Positions 1-12,581 of a DNA stretch of 64,000 nt are shown here, piece after piece. The notes below the pieces were generated by a model, which saw nothing but the letters and a program-made list of their open reading frames with translations, did not search any database and was not told the DNA's origin. Source of the stretch: Ancylostoma caninum (lineage: Eukaryota; Nematoda; Chromadorea; Rhabditida; Ancylostomatidae); NCBI GenBank assembly GCA_037903475.1, contig JBAJFG010000487.1, positions 434,001 through 498,000 of the forward strand. Reading direction: 5' to 3'. The translations under genes were made by a program, and so were the position numbers. Each line of letters begins with the position of its first letter. The stretch's first letter is position 1.

Positions 1-2635
1 TCTGGACAACAAGGATAATTTTGTTTGGTTTTTCTGGCGCAGCAGAAATTCAATCAAAAATCATGTGAAAATCTCTCAGCAAGTAGTCCCTTTGCACTTC
101 CTGGAACTTCTGATCTACCTGTTCGGGGGGAGTTTATAAATCGTTGTTATATCCAAAATAAAAATTCTCTCGACTTTCTAAGAGTTTTTAAAAATTTTGC
201 AGTTTAAGTAGGGATATTCGGGAATCAGCTCTCGCTCCAACTTCCAGAATCTTCCTTTCCTTTGGGTGGGCGATAGGGTCAGCCGAGGTATGGAACACGA
301 AAGAAGGATTATCGAGATAACTGGTCCGTTGCAGATGAGCTTCCTTCCTGCACTGAAGCCCCGTTTGACCCCAGGATGTATAAAATTTGAAAGTAACAAT
401 CAAAAACTGGTACTGCAGTGTAAGATGAGTAATAAAGTCAAGCACATCGGATTCATGGAGAACCTAAGGAAGAAACGATTTCTCACCTTTAGACTCTATT
501 CTTTTCTAATCCTTCCTTAACTAGTGTTACTGTGTAATAAGAGATTTCTTCATTTTTATGAGTTATCCTAGTAGGAAAACTACCTCCTCCCCTCTCCCCC
601 CGCCCCATTGCTCTCTTTGAAATCCTTAAATTTCAATCGAGAACTCCTGGAACTCTTTCAGGATTTGCCAGAAAATTCGCAACAGAGCTCAGTTTAGCAG
701 AATTTGCTTTGCAGCTCTGTAGTGTCACCTGTTTTAAGTAATTTTGTATGCAAAACACTCACTAGCTTGTCTAGCTTGGCAATCAGCGCTATTTATCCGC
801 TGTACTGACTCAGTGCATCCAAACAGTTGTCATCCATGAGGAGATAAAAGCCGCTAATACAGCGCTAATTCTCGTTATTTCATATATTTTTCATGAAAAT
901 CGTCATTTATTAGTTCACTACGGCTACATGTACTTCTATTGAACCTCGTCGAACAACATCTCGGATTCTCAGAACAAACGCACCAGGAGAACCGCAAAAG
1001 TCAGCAATAGTATATGCTAATGAGGAGCGATGGAAAATTCAGCGGGTTTAGGAGAGGGGGGGGGGGTAGAAAGTGCTAGGAAATAAATAGTTATGCCTGT
1101 AGCGATCACGGCAGTGGCGGTACCTAGGTACATTAGTATATCCATGACTATAACTGGCATATTTAGTCTTCTCTGCACTGGGATTTAGCTCCTCAAAAAC
1201 GTGGACAAAAAGGGATATACTCCCGAAAAACCGTGTGAAAATCAGTGATACGAATCCATCTGCCGGCCACGACTACTGAGGTAACGCCACCGAAAACTTG
1301 AGCATTACTGGATACAGGGAAAGGCTCTCCGGGAAATATTTGGCCCGAGCATTTCCAGACAAATAGAGAGAAATGTCAGCAATTTCTACTACTCCGTCCG
1401 GAATAACGGTTGAAAACTGATACTTTAGTAACTGACAGTGTCCATGAATACTTTTTCTCCTGAAAACCACCTATTTATTTATTTTATTATTTTACATTAG
1501 GTATTTATTTTATTGTTTTTTATATGTATTTTATTGTTTTATATGTATTTTTAGGTTTCAGGTTTTTTTTGAACCGGGCAGCTTCTTTAGCGAGGAAAAT
1601 TCCAGAAATTTTCCGAATACTGCTGGCTCAGCTGTACCTCGTAGTGGCCCTAGGATATCCTTAAAAACCTCAGCAATCGAATAATTGTTATAATTCGACG
1701 AAAAAAATCAGCAATGAGAGCAATGAGAAAAAAACATCTGACACATCTCTTAAATTTTTGGCCAAAGGAACGACATGTACGATTAGTCGAGACTCGGAAA
1801 TCCACTCTTACACCACCAAACATTAACGGCATGGGCAAACTTGGCCTGAATGGACAAATTAATCCGATCCAGATTTGGTAGGAAGTACTCATTTTGGAAA
1901 CTGGATGAACGTATAGACATCTATCACCATGTAATTTTTGGGCTGTTACAGAGCCAGCTATGAATAATACGTAAAAATACAGACCTTTGCCGTTCCCCTT
2001 ACGGGAACACTACCACTCCAGGAATATCGGATGCTAGGATTACTAGCGAATAGAAATGAAAATTTTGAACGAAGGAAACAAATCGAGTTGTTTACTACGA
2101 TTTTCTTATTAGTAAACAACGTTTCTCTTCTTATTTACTCATTTCAGTGGTCCTGAGTGAATACTTTCGTGAAATTGAAGTGAAAATATCTCCTGCATCT
2201 GTGTTTGCTCGAACTTTGTAGCCATAAAGAACTTCAGCCCGTTAAAGTTCAGGTTTAATCCCTAGCACTAATCGCCGTAAAGTTATTCAGTACACCCACG
2301 TCATTGCTAAGTACAACCCATCCGGAACCCGTCGCCCCAGCTGGATTCGTGAAAATAGCGGTCACTCACGTGCAAACATAACGACAAGCTGCACTTCTCC
2401 TCCCACGTGGATTTGGCGCCAAATTTAAATGGAAAACAAAACATAGCAATTTGGTGGCTGATGGGAGAACAGGGGATTTTCTCTGATTAGCTGGTATTTT
2501 GTCATTTTCTGACGCACTACTCATCCAGTGTACCTGTAAGCTTTCTCTGGCACATGATTACGAATCCTATTAAGGTGCCTAGTCAAAAACAGTAGGACTG
2601 GGTTAAGAACGAAAAATATTGGCCGGACATTAGAC

Positions 2636-4088
2636 GGGGACCAGTTCTCGTTTCTGGATAAACTGCAGGGTTTCACGGTAAAGCTATAGAGACTCAGACG
2701 ACTTAGACGACTCGTGATGTGATTCAAATGCCTGAAAAAAATTGCAATTGCTAATTGCATCAGAAAGAAAGGCGATATGTTAAATGCACATCGAGCGGGG
2801 ACTAGTTCTCGCCTGTAGTTGTATTGTAAGGTCTCGTGATATTAATATTAGTATTAGTACTATATTTACTCAACTCAGATAGAAATGGCATAAAAATAAT
2901 AAGTGGTAAAATATGGTATTTTGACTGCACATTGAGTGAGGACCAGTTTTCGCCCCCATACTGTACTATGTATGCTATACTACTATACTACCATACTGTA
3001 TAATAGTTCATGATATCAACATGATATATCTAGTAGAGATAACTAGCGTAACAAAGTTGTGAGCGGAAAGAAAGGAAAACATTACATCAAGAAATACTAG
3101 AAGTATTACATAAAATAATTTAAAATAACAAATATGATATGAAGCAGGGACCAGTTCTCGCTTCTACCTCTATGTTATCAAAATTGCTAGTTACAACCTC
3201 ATGATTTTGCGAATAATTGAACTTTTCAACAAAACATATTTAGCAGAATTCTTGTGCTAGCTTACTTTAGTTGAAAGTATATCTGAAAAAAAGATTTGGG
3301 CATTAAAATTGGGTGAATTGGGTTCCTACTAGGTGGGGACCAGTTCTCGCTTTTCAGGTGCTCCACAGCTTTCGGCGATTCCAACATAATAATACAATTA
3401 AAAATTTCGTGCCAATGTTTACTCCTAATTATGTTGTAGTTCCTTTCCCATTATTCGCTAAATTATAGCTGAATTATGGATACTATTATGGATACTATAA
3501 ACACCTCTCCTCTACCCAAGCTGACGCAACCACTCACATTAGCAGTAACGACTGCCACGTATTTTTCCGTTAGTGACGGAAAAAATAACATTATATGCAA
3601 ATAAAATTACAGTAATATGTTTTCAGTTATGGTCAATTTGCTGCGAAGCCCGCATCAATCGCCCAACTGGAGCATATCCTCGTGGAATAGAGCTATGAAT
3701 CAACAAAAAGCATATCAGCAATTGTTCCAAGGTTCGTTTTACTTGTAGATTTCATTTATGGTTGCACTGTAGGTGCAGTACTGTGGGCTACAGTACCGCA
3801 GCTAATTACAAAATCACCGGTATACTAATAAGACTAGGGGATCCGCCCACAATCTCAGCTTCATGCACAAAATCTGTTCGCTCGGAAACGGGGTAGTTAC
3901 TTTTCGGAGGCTCAAATGTGTTGGGGACCAGTTCTCGCCTGCGAAAGATTGGTTATATAGTGGAAAATACCACGTGGGTAAAGGAAACCTAGGAGATCTA
4001 CCTACCATCTCGACTTCAAATACGAAATCTGTTTGCTCGGAAATGGGGAAGTCACGTTTCGAAGGCTCAATTGGGGACCAGTTCTCGC
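2636..4088 (+). repeat. Seven dispersed copies of GGGGACCAGTTCTCGC
   Basis: Copies start at 2636, 2797, 2938, 3146, 3335, 3923 and 4073, all in the same orientation, with an eighth outlier at 7860-7875. Several share an upstream extension resembling ACATTGAG. Copies differ at one to three positions (for example ACTAGTTCTCGC at 2797 and ACCAGTTTTCGC at 2938). Spacing is about 140-210 bases except for one gap of about 590. The sequence between copies is mostly unrelated, so this is not a simple tandem satellite. Function unknown. Confidence 0.8.
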
Positions 4089-4126
4089 TTGTCCAGGGAT
4101 TAGCACCACAGTAAAAAAATACCATA
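3836..4126 (+). repeat. Imperfect tandem duplication, about 150-bp unit
   Basis: Two diverged copies lie head to tail at about 3836-3974 and 3991-4126. Each contains a CATCTC/AATCTC block, AAATCTGTT(C/T)GCTCGGAAA, a GAGGCTCAA-like segment, one GGGGACCAGTTCTCGC motif and a terminal AAAATACCA. They differ by scattered substitutions and small indels. Confidence 0.75.
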
Positions 4127-4482
4127 TCTGGGTATAGCTACCATAGATGGGTATAGCGTGGGCATAGCTCTTCATGAGGATGCTAAATTTCGCGTGTAGC
4201 TAGGGAACAGATCAAAACTTGGGAGTTAGGCAGAGACCGCAGACAACGAGAGGACACGCCCATTCATGCTTGGCGCAAAATATAGATGAGGAAAGCGAGG
4301 TTCTATAGTTGTTTTGCAATTTACTAGTTGTTTTTAAGGGGAATATGCTGGTTTTCCCACGAAACCACTCGAAGAAGCCTGGGCAAATCTGGTCAGCTGT
4401 GAAATCCTGCAATTACACCAAACACAACCCACTTAACGAGCAGTTTTATTTTCTCCTAGATCCAATGCCTGAGGGCCATATG

Positions 4483-4582
4483 CATCATTGAGATTACCCA
4501 GGGTAAACGTGTCGACGTTACACAAATTTGCCCATCGTTAGCACGGCCATCAACACACTTATTCTAGGCTATCTCAATGATG
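4483..4582 (+). mobile_element. Small inverted-repeat element, ATCATTGAGATTACCC family (copy 1)
   Basis: The left end reads CATCATTGAGATTACCCAGG and continues into GTAAACGTG. The right end is a degenerate inverted copy finishing in CTCAATGATG. An internal CCCATCGTTAG block is shared with the copies at 9091-9187 and 53649-53754. It is about 100 bases long with no coding capacity, so it is a MITE-like non-autonomous element. Confidence 0.7.
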
Positions 4583-6418
4583 AATCCAGAGCCAGATGTG
4601 GTGGCTTCGTTAGCACTAAATTACTGGGTTAGAGGTTTAGGTAAAACTCGTAGTTGAAGAATATAGGTTTGGGTAATAGAAGAGGTAGCAACAGAAAAAT
4701 AGGTAATAGAAAATAGGCTTGGGTAAAACTCATAGATGAAGGAAAAAACCAAAAAAAAAAGAGGAAAAGGAAGGGAAATGGAGAGGGATGTCACGAGAAA
4801 ATGTACAATTACTCTACCAATTATAGATTTTAAAGGTCTACATGACAATAAAAAGAGCGCGAAACTCAAATTCTGAGTAGAAAAAAGGAAAAATCGATTT
4901 CCTGCCACCATTCCGGATTTTCCTCGCAATTTTCCACATCTCACACATCCCCAAATTCCAGAACCCGATGTGCTACGTCGTCGAAGACGATCCATCAGTT
5001 ACGTGGCGAGGAGGCATGATCAACAGCAGCACTTGTGATCGATTTTGAACTGTCTGTACAAATTAGTAATGAACATTATTATGACTGTTGAAATAAAACA
5101 GTCAGTTAGTTGAATCCGTTTCCGCATGTCCACGTCACTCAACTCGAGAAAATTCCAGGAAAATCTTCAGGATTTATCGCATTTTCCACAGAAAATATAG
5201 AAATTACAAAATTACAATTCTAGCACACAACAGCAATCTGGTAATCTGGTTACTCGTCATATTTTGAGTGTAATATCCAGTAAATAGCCTAAAGAGAAAT
5301 TCCACGCGGGAAAGAAATAGTGCTACAGTTATATTTTCCCTAAATTTCACTGGACAATTTTTCCTCAGTAGAGATTTCAGCAAAAAAAAATCTCACTTAT
5401 AAACTTTTCTTGGGAAATCCTGGATCACTGTGGCATTATCTCACTTCCTACCCAAGTTATCTACACATCACTGAACAAGATCTGAATTTTCAGTTTCTTT
5501 TCCTGTTTCTCGCTTCTTGTTAAACAGTGACGACTCCCACTGGTGAGTGATCGGCTCGAACCTGAAATTCAGGGACAAACCGGTTCGAACCTTGGGTAAA
5601 TTCTGAAAACCAGAAATAATATGCTGAATTAAATTAGCTTTTAGCCAAATTAGGCGAAATACCAGCTTCAGCAAAATGAAAAACACAGCAAAGGAACTAA
5701 AAACACTAAATGGGATCTAAAATCCAGGATCCCAGTGATTTTCCCCTTCTGGGATGATTTCCACAGTTTTTGACGAGGGAAATTTCCCTGCCTGAAAAGA
5801 ATGGAGCAAGAAAATCGGAGAAAAAAACCAAAAAGACTTTTTCTTAATGACAGCTGACATTTGCAAAGCGTGACCCAGTCACCTAAATCTGACCCATCCA
5901 GAATTTGTCTTAAGAATCTAGCCCTTACCTGCATGAGTTCGTACACCCTTTTTATAGCTTAACTCAGGTATTCAACACAAGAAATCGTAAGAAAAAAAAA
6001 CAAAATTACCGCGAAGAAATCAAAGTTGCCCTAATCTTCCTCCCCCCCCCCCGCTCCCCCAGGGTGGGACGCCTCCTCCCCCTACCCCGCTAAATCAGAT
6101 TGTCTTTTCCTTAATTTATTAGGAGAAATGCGAGTGATTTGTACAAAAGTTCAGTCAACCCGTCACGAAACTTTCCAAAAATGCCTCGAAAACGGGGAAT
6201 TTCCTCATTTCCAGAAATTAATGATTGCCACAAAACAGCTATAACATATAATTTACAAGAAAAGAAACCATAAAAAGAGAAAATGCAGCTCATTATACCG
6301 AATAAATATTTTAAAAAAGTTCATGCTATTTGAACATTACAATATATGCAGATTCAAACCAGATAAGCAAACAACTGAATGGAAATTTCTCCAGAAATTT
6401 CAAAAATTTTCCTAAAGC

Positions 6419-9400
6419 TCACGTCCATCTCCTCGGCTGTCCATTATGTGGCACAAGTTTCCTGAACGGTGCAGTGTTCCAGTCAAACACGGGGGTAGGG
6501 TCGTGAGTGGGACCAGCTATAGCCGTGAACGTGAGCGATTCGATCAGGTGCGAGTTGGTTACCTGAAAAACGTTATACGGTAGCCAACCATGTGACTGAG
6601 TTTCTGCGATTGCACAAAAACGCAAAAAAAAAGAGGAAAAAATACAGGAGAGTTCTGGCAAAAAGTAGATTCCAAGCGAGATGCACTAGAGATATGCATT
6701 TTCCACAAGGCTTATACAAATATGTAACAAATACGAAAATATAAATAAATAATATGAGCTTCTTCTTTTTTTCTTTCTATTCCTTTTCCTTTTGTTTTTG
6801 CCTTAATCATGCTGTATCATGTTAGGTTTATTGATTATATACCGATGATTCAAAAATAAATAAATATGAATAAATAGTGAATAAATAATATATAAATAAG
6901 CCCATGAAGAAATATATAAATAAATAATAAATAAATAGACGTAAGACTCCAATGGAGCAAGACCTGACCACACTCGCCGCTTGACCTGTCTAAACAGGTC
7001 AAGACAGAAACTGTGAGGACCAATCGCGAACGAGAGCGGTTATAGCTATGAAATGTGTGGATGTGCAGACAATCAGAGTGCCACATCGCAGGTGCCGCGC
7101 GGATCTCCTCGCATTGGAGCCCCCTTACATAGCATAGGGAAATCACCTTCATATCTGTGGCTCCATGATCACGATGTCCAAGAGCTGAGAACGGATAGGT
7201 GCCATTAGGTGGATTTAGATCACTGCGACAGGAGATGGCATTTTCTCCAGAATATGGAGGATCGCATTCACATCTTGACAGTGGGTCCTTAGTGTAATTG
7301 TTGGACCTAAAAATTAGAGCAGGTTAATACCATGGTGTTGCGAAATTAACTATCAAAAAGGCCAACGAAGTAAAAAAAATGATATCTCGGCTCAATCACA
7401 GCCTTATAAATTAAAATAAACTCCATCTAATCCAGTGTACCTTTCCGACAATCCAGAACTTGCAACTGAACTTTTTGCTCCAAAAACTTTGAAAAATTAT
7501 ACGAAAATATCTCTGAGTTCCTCGTAGTAAAGGAATCCGTAGACGCAACCCACCTCATCAATCGGATCATACTATCCATGTCAACAACGTTTTCATGATC
7601 GCGACGGAAGATAAGTGCTCGTGGAGTCTTGTCATAACTAAAACTAATGCTGTAGTAGCTTGATTTCTGTGATCGCTCCCGAGCACAGAATTTTAAATAA
7701 TACAAAAAAGACTGCGAGAACTGATCCCCAACTCATTCTAGAGCATAAATCGCAGAGCTTCTCCTTCCTGGCACACCAATTCAATGTCAACTGGAAGATG
7801 TTCAATTTGAAAAGGACATGAGGTAAACAGAAAAAAGGGTCTATGAGTCAACATTGAGTGGGGACCAGTTCTCGCCACAAATTTCACTAAAGGTAGTCAA
7901 TAAGAAAAGAGTAGTAGCTTAGGGAAACAAAAAAAAACTTCTGATTCCTCTATGCACATCTGAGTTAAGTTTCTTTTGTGCTAACTTCCAACCTTTTTTT
8001 TTGCCACCATAGCTCATCATTCTGATGATCAAAATAAATAAATAAATAAATAAACAAGAAATAAATTGATAAAGCACATCGAAAGCTCAGTATACCTGTA
8101 CCAGTCGCCATATTTCTTCACCATCATGTCACTCTGAGACCATTCAAAAATTTTGGGGAAGTACCTCAAAAATAATCCTTATAAGTGTATACATTAGTAT
8201 AAAAAAAGCACACTTGGTGGCGCAATGGGCGGAGCTTATCCGACAAGCTCCACCCAACTACCGGCCCCATTTCATACTAAACTTACGGTGAATTGTAACT
8301 CGGCCAGTACTTTTGTCGCAGAAGAGTGTGCGTCATATCAGTATGGACGATATGGCTCCTGAAAGTATTTCCTTGAAAGCAACGGGGTGCAGAAACACAG
8401 TAGCCGTTACTGTAATCTTACGGTAGCTGCTCGAGCACATGCAGTAGACCATGCAGCAGTTTGTCTGGCTGATTTCGACGGAATTTCTTGTAATCCAGGA
8501 TGTTCCACTGATTGTTGTACGTGCCGGAGTTGTACTTGGAAAAAGTTTTGGCCCAATGGGCTCCAGAGGAGGCGGTGCGGTGGGCCACCTAAACCTCTAG
8601 GGACCTATCCTTCGACAGATATGGTATGAATGTGTTTGAATTTGCATACTCAATTCCGATTGAGGGGTAATTTATAAGCGCTAAGCTATAAGCGCAGTCC
8701 CTTCAACAGTGGCCCTACCTGCGACCTAATCCAGCATAAAACACTCTCTGGTGTCATGAATTCCATCAACTCTTCATTGTAGTTGCTGATCGTCGTCTCA
8801 AGGATGCCCAAGCGAGCGGATGTTACGATAAAATCATCAATGGAAGCGATAGATCCTGAAAAAGAGTAACTTAGTCTCAGTACGGCTCTTCCAGCCGCAC
8901 TCGCTGCTCACCAGGATAACTGCTGAACGCATAGCTTCGTCCTGGATCTGTGGTGGCGAAGGTGTAGCGTTTCTGCATGCGAAGCATCGATGAGTACGAC
9001 GCCCATGTCACATGTGAGAAGTAGATGTCGGAGTGGTCAGGGAGTATCTGGAATCGTGCAATGACTTGAATTTTTTCAGGGACCGCATGGATCATTAGGA
9101 TTACCCAGGGTAAACGTGTTAACACCCCTAAATCTACCCATCGTTAGTTCCGCCTCCAACGCGTTTACCCTGGGTAATTTCAATGATATCCAGGCTCAGG
9201 TGTGGGGCAGGTAAACAGTCGTGTGGAGAGTTGCAAGTTGCTCTGCCCACAAAGCTTTCACCAATCATAGGGCTATTCTGGGATCGTATCCAGTTTATTT
9301 TATCCAGGTGGATAAACGCACTTCCATGGACATTTTGGTACAGTTTGAAGGAAGTGTTATCCAATAAATGTTCATCCGTGGATAAATTAGAATATATTCA

Positions 9401-9982
9401 TTTCCCAACACTTGAATCACCATTACTATGTTGATTAACGATTAACGGACACGCTCCCATACACTGCAACCATGAGAACCCACCTTTACAAGAGCCGAAC
9501 AATGTCCTGTACCAGCCAGGATACTCCTCTTCGTCTCCGGTTTCTTGAATTTCACCGCCAAATCTTCGATATCGCCTGCTAGCTGGATCAAGCTAAAAAC
9601 CAGCAAAATATATGACGCAAGCACATCGTCTCAAAATTAAATATCCTACAAAAGAGGATGGGAGACAATCTCCTTCAACGCCAGTCGACGTCCAAGTGCC
9701 CCTTCATAGCCGTCGATCATTCCAAGGAGTTGATTAATGGTCATGTTTACCTAAATAACTTGTAAATGGTAACCTAATAAGTAAGGCCAAGAGTTCTAAA
9801 GAGTTCTATGCTGACTTGGACCCAGTAGTGGTCAAACGGGTGCTTGGCAATCTTTTCTTCCATCCACAGGAAATTATCCAGAAGGTATTTATTGAGATCC
9901 TCGCAGAATTTCTCCGCTCCTTTGCAGAAGCCATCGACGGTGTTTGATAGGTGAAGCCGGATTAGCTCTCGGGTCGCTCTCC
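6419..9982 (-). CDS. Phospholipase B-like (LAMA/PLBD) hydrolase, N-terminal exons not found
   Basis: Secreted or lysosomal Ntn-type hydrolase of the phospholipase B-like family. I can join eleven exons with consistent phases: 9816-9982, 9650-9750, 9484-9592, 8912-9047, 8719-8855, 8422-8588, 8287-8358, 8096-8164, 7554-7637, 7147-7306 and 6419-6562 (stop included), encoding about 447 residues. Family hallmarks appear in order: TRELIRLH, VNMTINQLLGMIDGYEG, AGDIEDL, GHCSALVK (candidate nucleophile Cys), DIYFSHVTWASYSSMLR, YAFSSYPG...SIDDF, KYNSGTYNNQW, KKYGDWYSYDKTPRALIFRR, DPLSRCECDPPYSGENAIS and NGTYPFSALG. N-glycosylation sequons include NMT, NYT and NGT. The family is usually about 550-590 residues, so roughly 100 or more N-terminal residues, including the signal peptide, are unaccounted for upstream of 9982. 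An inverted-repeat element lies in the intron at 9048-9483. The name from the C-terminal two thirds is secure. Whether the gene is intact is not. Confidence 0.92.
7860..7875 (+). repeat. Isolated eighth copy of GGGGACCAGTTCTCGC
   Basis: A perfect 16-base match preceded by ACATTGAGT, lying in an intron of the phospholipase B-like gene (7638-8095) about 3.8 kb from the main cluster and in the same orientation. The shared upstream ACATTGAG suggests the repeat unit is longer than 16 bases. Confidence 0.8.
9091..9187 (+). mobile_element. Small inverted-repeat element, ATTACCCAGGGTAAACG family (copy 2)
   Basis: Terminal inverted repeats ATCATTAGGATTACCCAGGG and its near-complement ending GGTAATTTCAATGAT enclose the shared CCCATCGTTAG block. 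The element is 97 bases long, non-coding, and sits inside an intron of the phospholipase B-like gene. Confidence 0.75.
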
Positions 9983-12581
9983 CTGCAAAGTGTTCGTTAG
10001 CACATTTAGGACACTCACGATCACAAATCAGTTTGCAGAAGATGAGTTCATCAGCAAAATGAATTGGTTTTTACAGAATGACGAAAGTGCCTTCCAGATT
10101 AATCCAGAAGACTGTTGGGATTGGGCAGATACACATTTTCTTTTGTAATCCGGATAGCAACTCCGACCATACAGCACAAATTTTGCAAGGTTCTTGGCCA
10201 GGAATGACGAAAGCGGTGTTGGTTTTGTCTGCTCTCCCACATTCCATAAAAAAATGAACTACTCGCTTATCCGCTTAGTTATCTGCGGTCGTCCGTGTGA
10301 TTCTGATGCCCTCTTCGGATGAATTAGGATTACAATGCATTTGTGGAACATCTGCAGAAAGGCTTATTCCCATAATGGAAGCTTCTGCAAACGCTCAGGA
10401 TATCCTATACATATCTCATGAGTGTGCACGAATAGGGACGTTCTACTCCTCCCGAATAATTACTACCTTAGTTGACTTTGTCCTGGTGGTCCCCCAATTA
10501 AAGGCGTTCACTGAGCAGAACTCAGACCTCCCTAGCTCATCTAACGACAACAAATGTATAGGATTTCCTAGAAATTTTTGATATCACACATTCCTCCCCG
10601 GGTATTTCCAAAAAAAGTCACAGTTTCAGCTAGATTTGACGAATATGATATCACTCCTATGATATCACTTTCCTTTTTTGGTCTTTCTTTTTCGTTCTTC
10701 ATCGTGATTTTCTTTTCCATTAAGGATGTTAGTTTCATGTCTATTTTATACCTCACCTTTCGCATTTTATTCTAGTACACATGAGCAGTCTCATGTGATT
10801 AACACATGTATTATAATGCTACGTAGCAGTGTATGCGGTAGGTCACTAAGGTGAGTTGGCGATAAAAAAAAAGGAAATTATGAAAGGAGCGGGCTGAGGT
10901 AAGGTGAAAACTCTCTGAACGCTAAAACAGGCAAGCACTTGCAACAGATCAGCAAGGCCGTGGGTTTAATCATTGGGTATCCTCGAAATCCTTATAAATT
11001 CTGTTTAAAATGGGCGCGTGGACCATTCCAGAGACCAATCCAGGTCATCCCCCCTTCCATCTACAGCACCAGTATCTTAACGGAAAAAGAGTAACTTTGT
11101 CCCTTAATTCCACTAGCAATATCGTATGAAAATGCGAAATAACGGGTCATATAAGTAAAAAGACAAAAAACAACGTGAACAATTTCAAACAGGTCACCCT
11201 TAATCGGAAAATCCGCTCTTCCCTAATATTATGGGTAAAGTAAATAATCGGGTTTTCAACAATAAAAGCAAAAGGGAAACTCAAAAAGCCAGCGATTCGT
11301 TCACGGTCTTTGGAAGCCCAAAATAATTTACGGGAACTTTTTTTTTGGTTGGTCAGTAGTGCTACCGTGGTATGCCAAATCTGCAGCTGAGCACTGCACA
11401 TACACAAGAAAGCCAGTGAAACCCTCACTTTCGAGGATTTTTTTTTTCGAATAAAAGTTTGGAGAATAAATAAGATTTCTTTATTTGAAATTTTTAAGTG
11501 TGCAACATCGTGAGGGAGGGTGTGGAGCGTTATACCTGGAATGGGCGGCGCTGACAGGCCCCACCATTGGCCTATTTGCTGGATTGACCAATCGTAAAAT
11601 TTGGCCGCACCTCATTTCCAGGTATAACGCGCCACACCCCGTGAGGGAAAATGGGTCATTGCCAGACAGCCGTAATTGGCATACTGAATGAATGCACCAA
11701 TCACAGTGGCCTGGTAAAACCCCATTTCTGAGTGTGGAGCGTTATACCTGGAGAGGGCGGTGTGACCCAGCTCTGCGATTGGTCAATTCATCCTATTGGT
11801 CAATCACAGAGCTCGACCGCGCCTCCCACTCCAGGTATAACGCTCCATACCCCCATTTCCCAACACGGTGATACAAACCCAAAATTTTTGAATTTCTTTC
11901 CTATCATCTTTTCCTTCAAGCGATTAATTTCAATCGGCCAAGTGCCCAGGGTTGCGGAAACCCCTATTTTTCTTTCAACGCTTCCTCGCAACTCGGTTTT
12001 CACAGTACCGATACAAAGGTGAGAATAGCATTAATCAAGTACTGTAGCGCGTCGAAGCCGCGTTGCACAACACGCGCACAATTAGACGTCAGCCGCATGT
12101 GGAAGAAAGGAAGCCTGTTTTCTCAAATTTAGCTGATTTTTGACCTAATTTCCATCTAGTTTCTTGTTCGTGCGAATCAGTATTGTTCTCATGAATGTCT
12201 AGAAATACATATGTCTCATATTCAATCACATTTATCGCCTTGCGTTTGTATTATGCGTTTGTTTTTTTTTTTCCTTTCAAAAGAATGTTATTTCAGAGAG
12301 CGCTTTGACAACCAAACTATTGAACATCTTTGTGACTGGATAAAAGTTCACCTTCAACAAAGCCTGCGGCGTAACCTTGTTGGTATGGTTCTATCACTCT
12401 TCCTGAGACTTCAACTTCGACGAATGCCCACCTGAAATTGAATAAAATTTCAGTTTTCATCTACAACTACGGTGAAGGACTATGCGGTAGATTGACAGTG
12501 GCTAGTTCTCGTGCAGTCTGCTCTGCTTCGAAGTGAGTTCAGGTTGCTGGATTATTTTTGCTGTGGTGACTATTAGATGAC
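9983..12581. other. Region upstream of the phospholipase B-like gene, no gene recognised
   Basis: The missing 5' exons of the phospholipase B-like gene should lie here, but no segment shows the family's N-terminal pattern. Open frames at 10028-10240 (minus) and 10297-10581 (plus) match nothing I know. A compound palindromic element occupies 11515-11870. The rest is AT-rich. Confidence 0.45.
11515..11870. mobile_element. Compound foldback: two related palindromic units in tandem with a third between
   Basis: Unit 1 (about 11517-11640) and unit 2 (11732-11853) both begin GTGTGGAGCGTTATACCTGG and end with its near inverse complement (CCAGGTATAACG(C)...). The spacer 11641-11731 is itself an imperfect palindrome running from AAAATGGGTCATTGCCAG to CTGGTAAAACCCCATTT. 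CCAAT/ATTGG words recur in all three. No coding capacity. Likely MITEs inserted side by side or a duplicated foldback. Confidence 0.7.

Larger units (their letters stand above)
1..6418. other. Intergenic region, no gene recognised
   Basis: I find no exon set with recognisable protein similarity here. The region is AT-rich and interrupted by short stop-ridden ORFs. It contains seven of the eight copies of a 16-bp motif (2636-4088), an imperfect tandem duplication (3836-4126), a small inverted-repeat element (4483-4582), poly-G/poly-C runs near 1060 and 6040, and T-rich tracts (1485-1560). A stretch at 3628-3732 is bounded by TTTTCAG and AAG/GTTCG and stays open in one frame, so it could be an isolated exon, but nothing joins to it. 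Confidence 0.5.

Noticed and set aside
1111..1127. CAGTGGCGGTACCTAGG resembling the hAT-like MITE end
   Set aside because: No partner inverted end or target duplication was found nearby; the poly-G at 1060 alone is not enough.
3628..3732. Possible isolated exon between TTTTCAG and AAG/GTTCG
   Set aside because: It is open in one frame but joins to no other exon, is short, and resembles no protein.
8227..8255. Short palindrome GGGCGGAGCTT...AAGCTCCACCC in an intron
   Set aside because: Arms of only 11 bases with a mismatch; not distinguishable from chance or a small MITE relic.
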